DNA from: Cliona cf. orientalis
Lineage: Eukaryota > Porifera > Demospongiae > Clionaida > Clionaidae
Assembly: GCA_963930775.1 (NCBI GenBank)
Contig: OZ005695.1
Coordinates: 930,001 to 994,000 of the forward strand
Length of the DNA stretch: 64,000 bases
Reading direction: 5' to 3'
This document shows positions 48,301 to 60,458 of the stretch, piece by piece (the stretch's first letter is position 1; every line of letters starts with the position of its first letter). The notes below the pieces were generated by a model. That model was not told the origin of the DNA. It worked only from the letters and a program-made list of their open reading frames with translations, and did not search any database. Position numbers and translations under genes: made by a program.

Positions 48301-48755
48301 GGGTCGCTCCTTCGAGAGGATCGGCTGGAGGAAGGATGGTGTGGTGGGGGTGGGGGCGAGGGGGAGGAGGGTTCGTCCACACGAATCGGCTTCATCGGGA
48401 TAATGGGGTGGCCCCTAGTTGATTGGCCCGATCGTCTTGGACCAGCGGTTGAAGAGGGGCTTTTGGCTAATGTAGAGAGCGGAGTACTGGGTTGTGATTT
48501 CGAGTGTTTGCTGGTGTACAGAGCCTTGGGCTTCAGTTTGGATCGTAAATCACCAATAGTGCTTTTCTGCTTTGTGGCAAGAATGCTGCGAAGATCGGCG
48601 GGCTTTGCACCCCCAGCTCCGCTTGGCCCTTTGGTCTGGAATTTACCAGTTTTCTGCGCACCACCCTGGGGGACTCGACTAAATTTTCCTGGAGGACCTT
48701 TCTTACGACCGAATTGAACCAAATCGTCGAGTGACATGTCAACTTTAGATGCCAT
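45350..48755 (-). CDS. POLDIP3: POLDIP3/SKAR-like mRNA export factor (Aly/REF family)
   Basis: Nuclear RNA-binding adaptor expected to couple spliced mRNA to export. Five exons: 48180-48755, 46250-46480, 45827-46045, 45495-45688, 45350-45395; 421 residues, in frame. N-terminus MASKVDMSLDDLVQFGRKK matches the UAP56-binding motif of Aly/REF proteins. A Pro/Ser-rich linker and an Arg/Glu/His-rich exon follow, then an RRM: strand 1 MIISNLSD, later AGMAEVVFKYKDDALEAF and KKYNQRNLDGQPMVC. The latter is closest to POLDIP3 (VAEVVF...KKYNNRCLDGQPMKC). The last exon adds a Tyr/Ser-rich tail ending HSGFY; without that splice, the frame would end at 45449. Further small exons in the 1.7-kb first intron cannot be excluded. 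Confidence 0.88.
47083..47200. repeat. Three tandem units of 36-41 bp
   Basis: Units GGGATTATTTCAAGAAGCAA... ending GATTACACAAAA at 47083-47123, 47124-47159 and 47160-47200, in intron 1 of the POLDIP3-like gene. Confidence 0.85.
47292..47510. repeat. Tandem duplication, about 110 bp per unit
   Basis: Copies 47292-47403 and 47404-47510 share ATCTGCCTACAAGAACAAAT and GGATGAATAATGATGTAGAA. Same intron as the previous repeat. Confidence 0.85.
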
Positions 48756-49609
48756 CTTTTGCTAAATTTCAAATCCGTATAAATTGGAAGGCCTTGTTGC
48801 TGCAAAACAGATAGGTTGAATTCTAGTTTGTAGCTCTTCTCCTTTAGCCTTTATGGGAAAAAAGTTAATGGAAGTGCAGAAAATTCTTGAAATTATTAAA
48901 AAAACGTTGAATAAACACGTAGAAGGAAGTAAACGAATCAAAGAAGCTCTCAAATGAAGTTGATGATAATATAGACAAGTCTCGTTTCCAGAGTGTTTAA
49001 TACTCCAGTGGTAGCCTGTGGCTTCTTTCACACTCGAAAGCGTCAAAAAAGAACACCTGCTCCTTGTGTGAAAAGAGTCTGTACTACTTTTCTTGACCTA
49101 AACAGCAGAATTTAAAATTGGAGACGTCAAGAAGGTTCCTTTTTGCCTCTCTGGAATGGTGAGGGTAATGGAGGTGATTATGTGTCTCCTTTGCCGCTTC
49201 TTTGTTGGGTCTTGGCAGATGAGGGTCGCCCTTTCTTTATCTATGGTGGGTGGGACCGACCTTTCGGCAGTTATCTTCTAAAATTCTCTAGCTGACAAGC
49301 GCGGGAAAGACCTCGCTTTTCCTTTTAATATTTCAACGAAGTTCAGTCTTCAAACCGCTATGCTGGAGAAGCTCAAGGTGCCAGTATTAAAAGGACGACT
49401 CAAAAAAATTTCAGCAAAGTTGCAAAAAGACGCACGTGTTCTCCGATTACATAACGATGACGTAATACGTTGTCATGGTAACACATTGATCCATTAACCC
49501 TTTGTTCACGATATTATTATAATGAGCTGTTTGGGGTTGGACAAGGGCCAAAGTGCAGTCAATTTAGCAATTGAGAGCCATCCGTACCGCATAGAATTTC
49601 AACAATACG
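48756..49609. promoter_or_regulatory. Divergent promoter region, POLDIP3-like / TRAF7
   Basis: 854 bp between the two start codons. Contains a CRE/ATF-like TGACGTAA at 49458-49465. No TATA box and no convincing extra gene. Confidence 0.5.
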
Positions 49610-50894
49610 ATGTGGAGACACGCTCACGAAGACGAGGGCGCCAAAGCTCACTCTCTCGCCATTGTCAATGTGAGTACTAAGCTTTCTAAATACGTAACAG
49701 GCCTAAGTTTAATAGCACTTGTAAGTTGTAGACCCATTTGTGCTCAGTCAGATCTTTTGTGCCATAGCTCGGTGTTTTTTGGTCACTGACAATGTCTTTA
49801 TAGTTCAAAAATGGAGTAAAGATTTCTAAATTACTTAGTATTTATGGTGTATAACTTGTATCTGAATAGGGTCACGAAAAGAAAGGTTTTCGATCACCGA
49901 GGTCCGGCAGAAGCTCAATATCTTCAGCTAATGGTGAGTCAAATTTGAACCGTGTGCTGCACACTATAAATGCATGATATGTTTGAAAGTTATAGTCTTT
50001 TCTGAATTTTAGAGTCCTTCTATCGGGGCCATCGGAGAACACAGTCAAACACGTCAAATATATCATCAATTTCACGAGTCAGCTACAACTCTGAACACTA
50101 CTATGACAGAGCGCTGGTAAGTTTAATAATCAGACTCCTTATGCAACACTAGTCTAATTAGTTGCTTAATAATATAGTCAACTGTACAACTCAAATTATT
50201 TAAGTCTAGTGTTACTGTATATGCTTGGGGGTGGGACAAGGATTGAGCTGGCATACATGTAGCTACGTCGTGCTTCATAGATTCTGTGCTGTGTACCGAC
50301 TTAAGAAAACATCGTTGTTGGTAGGAATGTGCCAAGCGTACAGCTACGGAGCGGACAGCTGTTTTGGCCTAATAGGGCCTCAATAGTCCATGCAGAGATT
50401 TGTATGATGCGCATCTTGGCAAGCTACAGAGCTGCGAAGTTTATTGACGGATCATATTATTATTATTATTGTACACATTCCTCCCACCAGACTCGAGTTT
50501 AATTTGGAGTTAGTAGAGTTGTTGTTGTGTAGTCCTCCCACCTGTTGGTTACTGAGCCTTGGTTTGAGCCAAAACTGCCTAATGCATTAATTATTAATGC
50601 ACACCTGTACACATGCATTTGGCCTACAGGTGTGTGTATAATTATTATGTGAGGATTTCGTTAAGTAGATTACCGCTACATGAGAGCTACATCCTATATT
50701 TTGTGCGAATTATCTATACCTAATTCAATTGGCCATTCAGACTTATTGGCATGACTATGCCATAAAGCATAAATGTGTCGATAATCAGTGCCTTGTAAGT
50801 ATAATGTACTATTGTAATGGTGTAGCATGGGTCTAGACAGCAGCGGATGTGTATGCACCACATACACCCACTCTCTCTCTCTCCCTCTCCCTCT

Positions 50895-50950
<56 letters not shown>

Positions 50951-52777
50951 AGCATACTTGTTCACTTTATTTGTACGTACATGGTAGTAGAAGATAAACC
51001 TACTGAATTTTCATGCATGGATAGGCATTGATCTCTAAACCTCATCTCTCTTTCACCCCTCCCCCCCCCCCCCCCACACACACTCACACAGACTCCCACC
51101 AACTACCATCCACCTATCACGAGTGCCACTGCCTCCACCCGTTCAGTGGCTGGCTCCCCTGCCGTCAGTCACGAGGAGGACTTCCGAGAGATCATAGTTT
51201 TAGCGGAAAACGCTAAAAATGAGACTCTGCTCTGTCCGCTGTGTCAGGGAGTCTTCAGGGATCCCTATATTGCCACTTGTGGGGTATGCAGTACAATGTA
51301 CATTACTTCAAATGGAATTTGTGTGAAATCCTGCATTTCAACTAATGTGCTAACTAGTCAAAATCAAGAAATGCATGAAATCCCAAGCTTGATTTGAGTC
51401 AAAATCTTGGTACATGTATACCAGAATTTTGCTTTGTATGGGCATATCGTCCATACGTAGCTTTACTTGTCTGATTTTTATTGGCTTCAAACTATCTCTG
51501 GATTGTAATAATTATTTTATTTTCTGAAGTCTTGTGTATTAATTGTGTTCTGTATTTCTGTCCAGCATTCGTTCTGTCGGCCCTGCTACTCTGGGAGAAC
51601 AGAACTCTGTTGTCCTCTCGATGGAACTTCACTCTCCATGGTCGTCAGAAACCTAGCAGTGAGTCAGAGCTAGAAAGAGAAAGGGAGGGGGAGAGAGAGA
51701 GAGAACTACTGACAGCTATGGGGCTATACTAGTGTCATAATTATGGAGGGTGTAGTCATTTTGTGGGAGGGGTATCCATCTTATTTGGGGGTGGTCATTT
51801 TATAGAGGTAGAAGTTTCTTCTTGCTGGGGGTGTATTTCCTTGGGGGACAGCTGTTTGTTACAATACACACGGCGTTATCCAAGATACACATGTATACAT
51901 GTACGTACGTGTATTTACATGTATCATGTATTTGTTATTTCATGACAGATAGCTGACCAAGTGGGGGAGCTGTTGATACACTGTCGCTACGGATGCAAAA
52001 TGAGACACGATAACCCAGGAGAGTTTGAAGTGGACCCTTCTGGTACGTACACATACAGCCTACAAGCAGACCATATTCCTTCATCTCTCCTTCCCTCCCT
52101 CCCCCCCCCTCTCTCTCTCTCCCTTCCTCTCTCCTGGTCTCTTTCTTTCTCTCTCTCTCCCCTCCCTCTAATTTTCTAGGTTGTCCCATGATCATCAAAC
52201 TTGGTTGCAGGAGTGAGCATGAGAACGACTGTGAATACGCACCAGTCCAGTGTCCCAACAGCTCCAAGTGTGCTGTCGTGCAAAAGAAAGACCTTTCAGC
52301 CCATTTGAAGGAGTGTAGACATGTCAGATGCCCCCACTATAGATACAAGTAAGTCATATTGTGATAGTCATATGATCAATTTAGACACATTGTAATATCC
52401 CTGATAAGCTTTTTATGGACCACTTAGTGACAGAAGGTTTCGAAATGGCTAAAATTCATGATATTGTAATCTCAGAGAGGAGGGAGTGTGTCCTGATCTC
52501 TATTGATCAAATAGCAGACCTCGACACTATCGTATCACTTTGTCCTATGCAGCTGTACCTTTGAAGGCACTCACGACGAACTGAAGGCCCATCTCGAAAA
52601 GTGTAAATTTGAAGGTCTGAAAGGATTCCTGAGCAGAACAGACGACCACCTCGAGGAGTTGCAGGATGAACTGAAACGAAAGGATGAGGAGATTATGTTT
52701 CTAAGATCGATGCTGGCCAGCCTCTCTGAGAAGGTGGAGCACATGGAAAAGACAGCAGTCGGCAAAATTGGTAAGTT

Positions 52778-52819
<42 letters not shown>

Positions 52820-55676
52820 TTCATGTTTGAACTTTTTCTCCAGCTCAACTTGAGGATCGTCAGACTAAGATGCAGCGTGAAGTTGTCGACGCCCAGCAAG
52901 GAGTCAACTTTGTCATTGTAAGTTACACGTATAACCACACACGTACGTACACATACCCACCACTGCGAACAACAACAATTCCTTGCGTGCTCACAAACAG
53001 GAACCAATTAGTAGATAATGCAATAGGAGGGTCCCCTACAAACAGGGTGCATGTCCACCACAGCTGTTCTCCACACTGTACTGCTGAGCTGGCTAGCCAA
53101 GGGTGACAGGTGTGGACTGTAGTGGCTTCAATAATTATTGGTCCTCTAAAAAATGGATATTAGTCTGAGAGAGTACAAATGAGGGGTGGTAATAAGTTGA
53201 TTTTGATGTCTCCTCTCTCTCACTCTGTTCTGTAGAATGAGCTGCAGCATGTGCAAGTACAGCTGGGCGTGGCAGGAAGTAAGTGATCTAATTAGTAGTA
53301 TGGGCGAAACTCATGCACATTTTATCTTCTCTCTCTCTCTCTTTCTCTCTCCAGCAATGGATTCTCACCATCTATTCAAGTGCAGAGGCACATTTGTTGG
53401 CCATGCTGTATGTTAGCAGCTGATAGCAATAGCATTACTAGTTACAAAACATGAAATATTTCCCTTCCTCCCCCCTTCCTTCCTTCCTTTCTTTAGGGTC
53501 CAGTCTGGGCTTTGTGTGTGTCAGGAGATATGCTATTCAGTGCATCCTCTGACAATACAATCAAGGTACATGTACACGCATTGTCTCCCCTTACTGGGAG
53601 ATGCTGACTACCTAATCCACATCATCCATATAGAAATCCGTTAGCAATTATTGCTTACTGGCACTCATATTATCAATATTATAATGTTTGTACAGGTTTG
53701 GGATACGACCAGCTTCAAGTGTATGAACACGCTGACTGGCCATGATGGTATAGTGCTGGCACTCTGTGCACTAAAGTGAGTAATTATAGTGATGATTATT
53801 AGTAGATCAGTCCTCAAAAAATCATTGTTCAAAAATGGGCTATGGTGTATAATTATATCAATCATGTGACTGTCACATGACTTGCTTCTCCCCTTGCCTC
53901 ACTCAGGGACCAGTACCTGTTCAGTGGCTCGGTTGACCACAGTATAAAGATGTGGAATATTGAAAAGCTGGAGGTCGTGGCGTCCATGCCCGCTCACGAC
54001 AATCCAGTCTGTACTCTCACCATAAATGGAAATAGACTCTACAGCGGATCACTGAAGAGCATTAAGGTAAATTTGAAATTCAGGGCACTTAATCATCCAA
54101 ATTAATCATCATAATTCAATTTTTTGAACGCAAAGTATCTAAGACAGGAGGCGCAATGTCATGCTTATTGAATCAGTACACTGGGCCACTGTCTGTGATG
54201 TGTCAAATTAGCTTAGAAATTACTGCTTGATGCCAAAAATTGCTAGAGATTATGTGATTAACTGCATTAATTATTTTGTATTATGTCCATTAGGTGTGGG
54301 ACATTGAGACCAAGAAGCTGGTCAAGGAGCTACCCACTCAGAACCACTGGGTCAGGGCACTTGTCACTTCAGATAAATACCTCTACTCTGGCTCATACCA
54401 GGCGGTCAAGGTAACTGGTATTACCGTATACACTATTTGGATATTGTTAGTAATCTATCTTGGATACTAAAAAGTCTAGAATTTTCCCAGTCATACTTTT
54501 AAGAGCTGAAATTTGAGGGCCTTTGATGAGTGATTCCATTTGATCTTTGAGTAGGTGGATGATAAACCTTTAATATGGCTCTTTACTCCTCCCACATTTA
54601 AGGAAATTCTGGGGAGAACAGTTTTCTCTAACTTTGGACATAGTTGCTATATCTAGCTTGAAACTTGATTTTGTGCATGTTTCTCCGTAGGTATGGGAAT
54701 TGGAGACGCTGGAGTGCATCCATGTTCTTCAGTGCCATGGTGGAGGCAGTGTCTACTCACTGGCAGTCACCAGCCAGCATATCATCTGTGGCACCTACGA
54801 AAACAAAATCAATGTAAGCCACCAAATCCAGCTGTTGAGCACTTGTATGAAAGAGGGGAGAGGGGAGAGGGGAGAGGGGAGGGAGGGAGAAAGAGAGAGA
54901 GAGGGGGTGGGAGGGAAGGGGGGATACTTTCTTATATGCATTGTACACCATCAAGGGAAGGGTGCTTTGCAATAGAAGGACCACAGTTTTTACTTTATAA
55001 TATTCCTAGAATTCAACTGTTAAATTATCTCTCTCTCTCATTAATTTTAGGTTTGGGATGTGAAGACAATGGAGCAGGTCACGGAGCTGACTGGCCATGT
55101 TGGAATCATCTACTCCCTTCAGGTGCTGGATGGACCCAGCCCGGGAGGAGCACGCCTCTTCAGCGCCTGTTACGATAAAACCCTCAGAGTAAGCCAAGCA
55201 ATAGCATGATGCTCTATGATCCTGAATCACTGTTGCCTTCTTTGTAATAATAACTACTGTAATTAATCGAATACAACGCATGATCCAATTTAATCATTTT
55301 ACGAATTCTCATAATGTTTATATAATTATTATCTATGGAGCGATTGACGACCTTTACCAGAAAATTGAATTTTTTTTCCATGTGTAGTATTAGATTAAGT
55401 ACGGTATACTTTCTGCCATAATGGAGTTGCTTTGACATTAATTTTGATTCTGTGTACGTGCTTTAGGTGTGGAACCTGGAGCACATGACCTGCGCCCAGA
55501 CGCTGGTTCGTCACGAGAGCAGTGTGACCTGCCTGGCCATCCAGAAGGGACGACTCTTCTCTGGGTCAGTCGATAGCACCATCAAGGTAAATATTATATT
55601 ATAATTATTTCAAAATTTTCAAATAATTGTGATTTATTGGAGATCCTTATCTCTTTTCTTATAGGTCTGGCAGTAA
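49610..55676 (+). CDS. TRAF7: TRAF7-like RING / TRAF-zinc-finger / WD40 protein
   Basis: E3 ubiquitin ligase and MAP3K-associated adaptor in vertebrates. Nineteen exons: 49610-49669, 49870-49933, 50013-50116, 51092-51283, 51566-51658, 51949-52042, 52180-52348, 52553-52770, 52844-52917, 53236-53278, 53355-53407, 53497-53565, 53696-53775, 53907-54066, 54294-54410, 54691-54813, 55051-55188, 55467-55586, 55665-55676; 660 residues (human about 670). [21 protein letters not shown] / HSFCRPC / CCPLD spans two exons. TRAF-type zinc fingers follow ([19 protein letters not shown]), then a coiled coil ([20 protein letters not shown]) and seven WD40 repeats ([19 protein letters not shown] ... [12 protein letters not shown]). 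WD exon borders fall regularly before VWD/VWE. The start was picked because the alternative upstream ATG (49522) hits a stop after the first splice. Confidence 0.96.
50117..51091 (+). other. Long intron 3 of TRAF7 with CT tract
   Basis: No gene seen. Contains a CT/CCCT microsatellite at about 50873-50947 and a C17-like run (51057-51075) serving as the polypyrimidine tract before the RING exon. Confidence 0.7.
52784..52816. repeat. (GA)n microsatellite
   Basis: GA repeat in a short TRAF7 intron after the coiled-coil exon. Confidence 0.85.
55255..55406. repeat. MITE family 1, copy 2
   Basis: In TRAF7 intron 17. Ends TACTGTAATTAATCGAATAC and (inverted) TACCGTACTTAATCTAATAC; shares GGAGCGATTGACGACCTTTA with copy 3. 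Confidence 0.8.
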
Positions 55677-55952
55677 TGATGTATATACCACCCTTTTTTA
55701 AAACCCATGTTTCACTGTTCCTTTTTTTCTGCCATTTTTTGCTATCAAAATACCAATCACAGTATTAGTTTTTGTTCATTTTACTTTTTGTTGTCAGGGT
55801 TTGTATTGACCTCCGATACAGTGTCATGATCGCGTGGGCGACCTCTGCGCATGCGTACTAAATTATTGTTACGCAAAGACGCGTACGCTGTATGCGCGCC
55901 GCAAGGACTAGTTCTCCAGAGCGAACCGATTTCTAGCCATAATACCACGCCG

Positions 55953-55959
55953 TATAAAT
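55953..55959 (+). promoter_or_regulatory. TATA box of the PBX-like gene
   Basis: TATAAAT lies 69 bp before the ATG at 56022, so transcription should start near 55983. This favours that ATG over an in-frame ATG at 55851. An NRF1-like TGCGCATGCGTA is at 55847-55858. Confidence 0.55.
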
Positions 55960-56021
55960 CATGCAGTGCTCCTCGAAATACGCTCATAAACCTCCACTTC
56001 TCCTGGAATGTACTGGCAACC

Positions 56022-57128
56022 ATGGAATCTCGTCCCAGAACGAGAAGAAGACGGGTTAGCTACATCCTCCGATCCGGGTGCCAAGAGCAGAGAAATTGCG
56101 TAGTCAAGAGCATCGAGCTATCGGGAACGCGTGGCCGTACCAGGACCAGCCCAACGCCCAGAGATCAGCTCAGCCTACCCGAAAATGTCGGGCAGTGTAG
56201 TACTACCAGTGGTGGCGCTAGATCGCGGGGAATGGTGGACAGCGCCTACTTTACGAGCTCGAGCCCCGAGGGGATGGTCTGCTCGAGCTCGCGCTCGTGT
56301 TCACCAGCCCCGCCTCCTGCCCCCTTGCACCCTCACGCCGTCTGCCCGACCAAGACGAGAACTTCAACATGGATGGCCAGCTTGAGACAGCTCCTCACCA
56401 CTCAAACATCATCATCATCTTCTTCATTGAGTCAACAAAACAGTACTACCGAGGATCTGGAAGAATCTGAATCGGCGGCGCTGCACTTCCCGGAATATCT
56501 AGCCGGTTGTACAGCTACCGTCCCCGAGGGCGAGGCGGAACTAGACCGTTTTCTCTTCGAGGTATGGACGAAGGACACGGTGACACAGCCTCGCTCTACC
56601 GCCGCTCCCGTATCCCATTACGTCAGAAAGGTCTCCGAACTGAGATTCTTCTTCGAGCAGAAGATGAGGGAGGTAGCACAGCGGGAAGCAGCGTACCTCA
56701 GTGAGTTGATGCGCTGTCTTGTCTATGGTGTAAATGGTGCGCAATCTATACACATTAATCCTTGCGAGCAGCTATCATTGGCTGACTCTCTCCAACTCAA
56801 ACAGATTCTACTGGAGGCCAAGGTGAACTATAAATTTGATCAGATTCGCTACACATTAAAGAAAGAAGCTGCTGAGACCGTAGCACAACTGAGGGCCCAG
56901 TACATTGCAGAGATTGGAAGAAAGAAGAAGCGTTTGCCTCAAAGAGCCACCAAGCTGTTGAACGAGTGGTTTGAACAGCACTTGGACCATCCCTACCCAA
57001 CGGAGGTGGAGAAGAGGCAGCTGTCGACACGCTGTGACATCACGGTGGAGCAGGTCTCGAGATGGTTCACCAATAAACGGACTAGAAGCAAGGCCACGAG
57101 GGGGATTCCCCAGAATGGCCGTCCCTGA
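56022..57128 (+). CDS. PBX: PBX-like (PBC class) TALE homeobox protein
   Basis: Intronless, 368 residues. Homeodomain at about residues 295-357 (KKKRLPQRATKLLNEWFEQ ...) with the TALE three-residue extension (HLDHPYPTEVEK) and recognition helix VSRWFTNKRTR. N51, R53 and R55 are kept. The stretch before it (YVRKVSELRFFFEQKM ... KFDQIRYTLKKEAAETVAQL) aligns colinearly with the PBC-B domain of PBX, ending directly at the homeodomain as in that family. The first 150 residues are Ser/Thr/Pro-rich and no PBC-A domain is evident. The start at 56022 has context CAACCATGG and a TATA box upstream. Expected role: DNA-binding cofactor for other homeodomain proteins. Meis/TGIF are less likely because of NKR and the PBC-B match. 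Confidence 0.85.
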   Translation: MESRPRTRRRRVSYILRSGCQEQRNCVVKSIELSGTRGRTRTSPTPRDQLSLPENVGQCSTTSGGARSRGMVDSAYFTSSSPEGMVCSSSRSCSPAPPPAPLHPHAVCPTKTRTSTWMASLRQLLTTQTSSSSSSLSQQNSTTEDLEESESAALHFPEYLAGCTATVPEGEAELDRFLFEVWTKDTVTQPRSTAAPVSHYVRKVSELRFFFEQKMREVAQREAAYLSELMRCLVYGVNGAQSIHINPCEQLSLADSLQLKQILLEAKVNYKFDQIRYTLKKEAAETVAQLRAQYIAEIGRKKKRLPQRATKLLNEWFEQHLDHPYPTEVEKRQLSTRCDITVEQVSRWFTNKRTRSKATRGIPQNGRP

Positions 57129-57247
57129 TGACTGTTGGACTCTGAAACAATTTTAATGTTTGTATGAAATTCAATGTATGTTTATACACTTTGTATGACA
57201 ATAATTAATGTATTTTTGTAATTATGCAATATTATTATGCTCTCCTG

Positions 57248-57253
57248 AATAAA
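57248..57253 (+). terminator. AATAAA polyadenylation signal of the PBX-like gene
   Basis: AATAAA 120 bp after the stop codon and within the 209-bp gap to the convergent GTPBP3 stop. Confidence 0.6.
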
Positions 57254-57337
57254 CAAGATCGTAAGCATGAGAGTAGAATAGCGTACTGGCACAAGTATTA
57301 GCTATGGTATTAAAAATAAATTTAAGTACCATTTTTG

Positions 57338-60069
57338 TCATTTTCCGATGCAAAAGTCCTTGAAGACGACATCCAGTATCTCTTCAATGCCGACTTTGCC
57401 AGTGATCCTGCCGATGTGCATGATGGCTGTTCTTAGTTCCTCGGCAGCGAGGTCCAGCACTCGGTCTGCCTCCTCGGGCGCTGATGTCAGCTCTAGGGAA
57501 TTTAAACATTATTACTGTAGTTAATCGAATACAACGTATGATCCAAGAAATACGGATTCTCATAACGTGTATATATGGAGCGATTGACGACCTTTACCAG
57601 AAAAGCGTGCGTTTTTCAAAATTGAAATTATTTTTTCCATACGTAGTATTAGATTAAGTACGGTAGCTACCTAGTTTTCCCTTCATAATAAGTATGCTAA
57701 ATTCAAACACTCAGCAATTGAACTACAGCCTAGGTGAGCAAGCCTATTAGGTTTTTAAGCTACAATACCTAGATAAATCTTGATTGTATTAAGGTAGTGT
57801 ATCTTACTAAGAAATTTTTGAAGATTTTCAGAGCAGAGAGAGAGGTTTTGCCTGTGCCTTGCTTGGGTCAGGCTTGGATTTCCCGCCAAAGGATTGCCAC
57901 ACCTACACACCGATAGAATACAGTGCTTACAATCACTGATAAATTAATATAATAATTACATAGTCCTTACATTGTTTCTAATAGTTGTTTCAAGCTGTCC
58001 ATAAAGTCTTCCACTCCTTCCCCAGTCTTGCACGATAGCCAACAAACTGGCACACTTTCAACCTCAGCAGCACGTTTATCTGTCGATTCTGGCGGCAAAA
58101 GGTCGGTTTTATTCATCACTACGACGGTGCTGTCACTATCAAACACATCTGTTGCCCCGAGTTCCGAAAAACTTTGTGTTCTTGAATTGTTATTATCATC
58201 TCCGTGTCTCAGCAGCTGCTTTGAAAAGGACTGGAGGTCAGAGTTCGTATTGAGGGAGTCAGCGTGAAGGCTTGAGTCTGCTATGAGGATCTTCAAATCT
58301 GCTGATTCAGCTCTACAGGGTTAATAAAATTAATTAATGGTGGCCTCCACAGATTCACTAAAATTAACAAATAATTTTAGGTGATGTACTTTTTTAACGC
58401 TCTCTTTACTCCTTCTTGTTCAATTGGATCTGCAGAGTCTCTCAGTCCAGCGGTATCACTGCACAGTTAAGGGATACAATGACGAACTGCATCTTCAATA
58501 AAATCACCAAAAGGTGCACACACCTGATTACAATGGGATAGCCATGGATGTCCAAAGCTGACTCAAGTACGTCTCTCGTAGTACCAGCAAGTGGGGAGAC
58601 GATGGCTGCTGGACGCTGACCTGTATTGGGGGAGAGAGAGAAGGGCGGGGAGGGAGTGAGAGAAAGATCATTAATTTTGACAATAGAGCCAGTGAATAGA
58701 GAACATTAATTTTTAGACCTACATAGGATATTAAGAAGGCTACTTTTGCCAGCATTTGGGGCTCCAACGATTGTCACGTGCACTCCGCTTCGAAGTCTCT
58801 CTCCTCTCCGACCATCGTTTAAGTGAGCAGTAACTTCCGCCAAGAGCTGCTCAACTCTACCTCTCACTATTAAATTTTAGTATAAAACAAAATAATACCA
58901 GAGGTCCAAAGACAGAGATCCAGCCACTTACCTTCAGGGAGAAGACCTTCCTCGATGTTTTCGTCCTCACCAAAATCAATCACAGCTTCCACATGAGCCA
59001 CTGACTGTAGAAGAAAAAGAACAAGATAGAATGTTAGTCTATGGCTGAAATAGTCGCAGCAAGAAAAACAAAAAAAACTTTATGTACACGTATCAAATCT
59101 TTGCTCCACTTATGGTACAGCTGTCCAAGGTCACCCTGCAATAACAAAAATTAATTATACCAAGGGCATACAAATAATATCATAGTCTATAATAATAATT
59201 ATTAATTTTATTATGGCCTCGGTTACATACCTAACTGTCATTAAATTTTTAGTGTAGATAATCGTACCAAGACCTTTCTATACAGCAAGCTATTATAGTC
59301 ACCTCCATCTGCCTGAGAGCCTGCTTTCTCTGCACCTCAGTTTCAGCATGGATGAGGTCGGCTAGTCCCTCCACCTCGGTGAGGTCAAGCTTCCCGTTGA
59401 AGAAGGCTCTCTTTGTGAAGTCCCCAGGCTCGGCGTGTCTGCAGCCAGGCACCTTACTCAGAGCTTCGAGGACAGCCAGGACAACAGCAGGCCCACCGTG
59501 AGTCTGAAATTCAATAGAATCATCACCTGTGAAGCTGCGAGGGCCTGTGAATTAGTGGAAACTGGGAGTGAGATGAAGAAAGTGCAAGAAAGAGAAAAGA
59601 GAGAGAGAGAGTGGAGAGATTTACTTGGAAACCACAGAACAAGAGCATGGTCAATAGCATCCCCAGTCTGGGGGTCGCGGATCTTGCTGAAAATCGCCTG
59701 TCTTGGCCTGGGTAGAGTGTTCCATTTTGTTAACTGCAATAGTGCCTGAATCATCCAATTGAGATAAAGAGCTAACCAAGAGGATTAACTTCTATAAGCA
59801 AAAAATTTTACTTTTACAGAATGCATACCTCTTTTGCATGAGGACCTGTTGCCCTAATTACAGCAACTCCTATGGTTATTAAAATTAATAGAGAATGATC
59901 ATGGCTGATTTATATTTCTGGATCCCATTTTACCACATTTCCCGTGGCCGGAGGACAGTGCAAACACTGTCTCACTCGATGAAAAGAACTGAGAGAAAGA
60001 TCTCACAGCACCACAGCGACAGTGGCCAACTGGCTGCAGAGTGGGTGCATGATCATGTGATACTCTCAT
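57338..60069 (-). CDS. GTPBP3: Mitochondrial tRNA-modifying GTPase (MnmE/TrmE family)
   Basis: With MTO1 it installs the taurinomethyl/carboxymethylaminomethyl group on U34 of mitochondrial tRNAs. Twelve exons: 59934-60069, 59829-59869, 59625-59745, 59303-59526, 59088-59135, 58932-59004, 58723-58866, 58524-58620, 58390-58458, 57971-58312, 57808-57902, 57338-57492; about 514 residues. N-terminal folate-binding part has [26 protein letters not shown] and [21 protein letters not shown] domain: GAPNAGKSS (G1), AGTTRD (G2), DTAG (G3), NKTD (G4). The C-terminus ends FCIGK with the catalytic cysteine. The start is uncertain: Met at 60069 gives a 30-40 residue Arg-containing presequence, while in-frame Met at 60246 or 60282 would lengthen it. 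Confidence 0.95.
57513..57665. repeat. MITE family 1, copy 3
   Basis: In the last GTPBP3 intron; ends and interior match the copy at 55255-55406. Confidence 0.8.
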
Positions 60070-60360
60070 CAATTGATTTATTCCAGCGGATCTGGTGGCA
60101 CACGCCGAGGAATGAAACGACGATTGTCTTGAGCATCTTTCTAGATCACGCCAGAGCAGTGGTGGTGCAGTCACTTGGGACAATCTCAAATGACAGCTGT
60201 GCAAGTGTTGCAGCTGGACCTGGATACATCTCCAAACAGTGTACATCCTAAGACCTATAACAATGGATGATAACATGTACATACCGGTAGCTTTTGCTAT
60301 ACACGTATTTCGTGCAGAACGGGTTAACTTTTGCGATGTGGGTGGGGCTATGTAATCGTG

Positions 60361-60372
60361 TGCGCATGCGCA
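60361..60372. promoter_or_regulatory. NRF1-type site in a divergent promoter
   Basis: TGCGCATGCGCA is a perfect match to the palindromic NRF1 consensus. It lies between the GTPBP3 and MARVEL-like starts, which are only about 390 bp apart or less. Confidence 0.65.
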
Positions 60373-60458
60373 AAAATGGGTCCCCCAAAATTGATTACTG
60401 TTCCATTAAAAATCGCTTGATAGTGTAGCTCTGGCAGTTGAGCTGCCTTGAACAAGCC

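Noticed and set aside
49522..49669. Upstream ATG as TRAF7 start (MSCLGLDKGQ)
   Set aside because: In that frame the first splice leads to a stop in exon 2; the ATG at 49610 stays open through all exons.
55851..56021. 57-residue N-terminal extension of the PBX-like protein from ATG 55851
   Set aside because: The TATA box at 55953 places the transcript start downstream of that ATG, and the ATG at 56022 has better context.
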